In this document: positions 5,393 through 5,395 of the stretch, piece after piece
Numbering within the stretch: position 1 is the stretch's first letter
Layout of the letters: the number at the start of each line of letters is the position of its first letter
Assembly (NCBI GenBank): GCA_013811805.1
Contig: JACCUM010000427.1
Span: 1 to 5,395, forward strand
From: Geodermatophilaceae bacterium
Lineage (GTDB): Bacteria; Actinomycetota; Actinomycetes; Mycobacteriales; Geodermatophilaceae
Length of the DNA stretch: 5,395 nucleotides
Direction: 5' to 3'
Notes under the pieces: generated by a model
Seen by the model: only the letters and a program-made list of their open reading frames with translations
Told to the model about the DNA's origin: nothing
Databases searched by the model: none
Made by a program: the position numbers and the translations under genes

Positions 5393-5395
5393 GGC

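Overview
The window is a high-GC, tightly packed stretch of chromosome. It has actinobacterial (Actinomycetota) features: a GTG-started recF followed by an overlapping DUF721/dciA gene, GC-rich hairpins without T-tracts between genes, and strong G/C preference at third codon positions. A Propionibacteriales-like or related actinomycete is plausible, but nothing in the window fixes the genus. No transposase, phage gene, CRISPR array, tRNA or rRNA was recognised.

Left part (1-1768, plus strand): a 70-base inverted-repeat element and a small perfect hairpin precede recF (recombination mediator ATPase). recF overlaps dciA (DUF721, predicted replicative-helicase loader). This is the usual actinobacterial replication/repair cluster near the origin (dnaA-dnaN-recF-dciA-gyrB-gyrA). 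Here, however, the gene after dciA is not gyrB but a convergent PspC-domain gene.

Middle part (1837-3194): a small membrane protein with a PspC domain (minus strand) and an unrecognised soluble protein (plus strand) diverge from a 248-base spacer. That spacer holds a 10-bp direct repeat and a long imperfect inverted repeat. Both could be regulatory, and the inverted repeat could also be a dispersed genomic repeat.

Right part (3250-5392, minus strand): a MurR/RpiR-type regulator (HTH plus SIS domain) lies 31 bases upstream of a serine beta-lactamase-fold hydrolase without a signal peptide, so the two are probably co-transcribed. A perfect 12-bp hairpin sits inside the last codons of the regulator gene, just before the hydrolase, and may tune expression between the two. 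The pair recalls the E. coli murR / murQP-yfeW neighbourhood, which suggests (as inference only) a role in handling cell-wall or peptide/amino-sugar compounds.

I see no convincing complete new multi-gene system. The most interesting items are the 70-base hairpin before recF, the inverted repeat at 2350-2401, the intragenic hairpin at 4523-4549 and the regulator-hydrolase pair.
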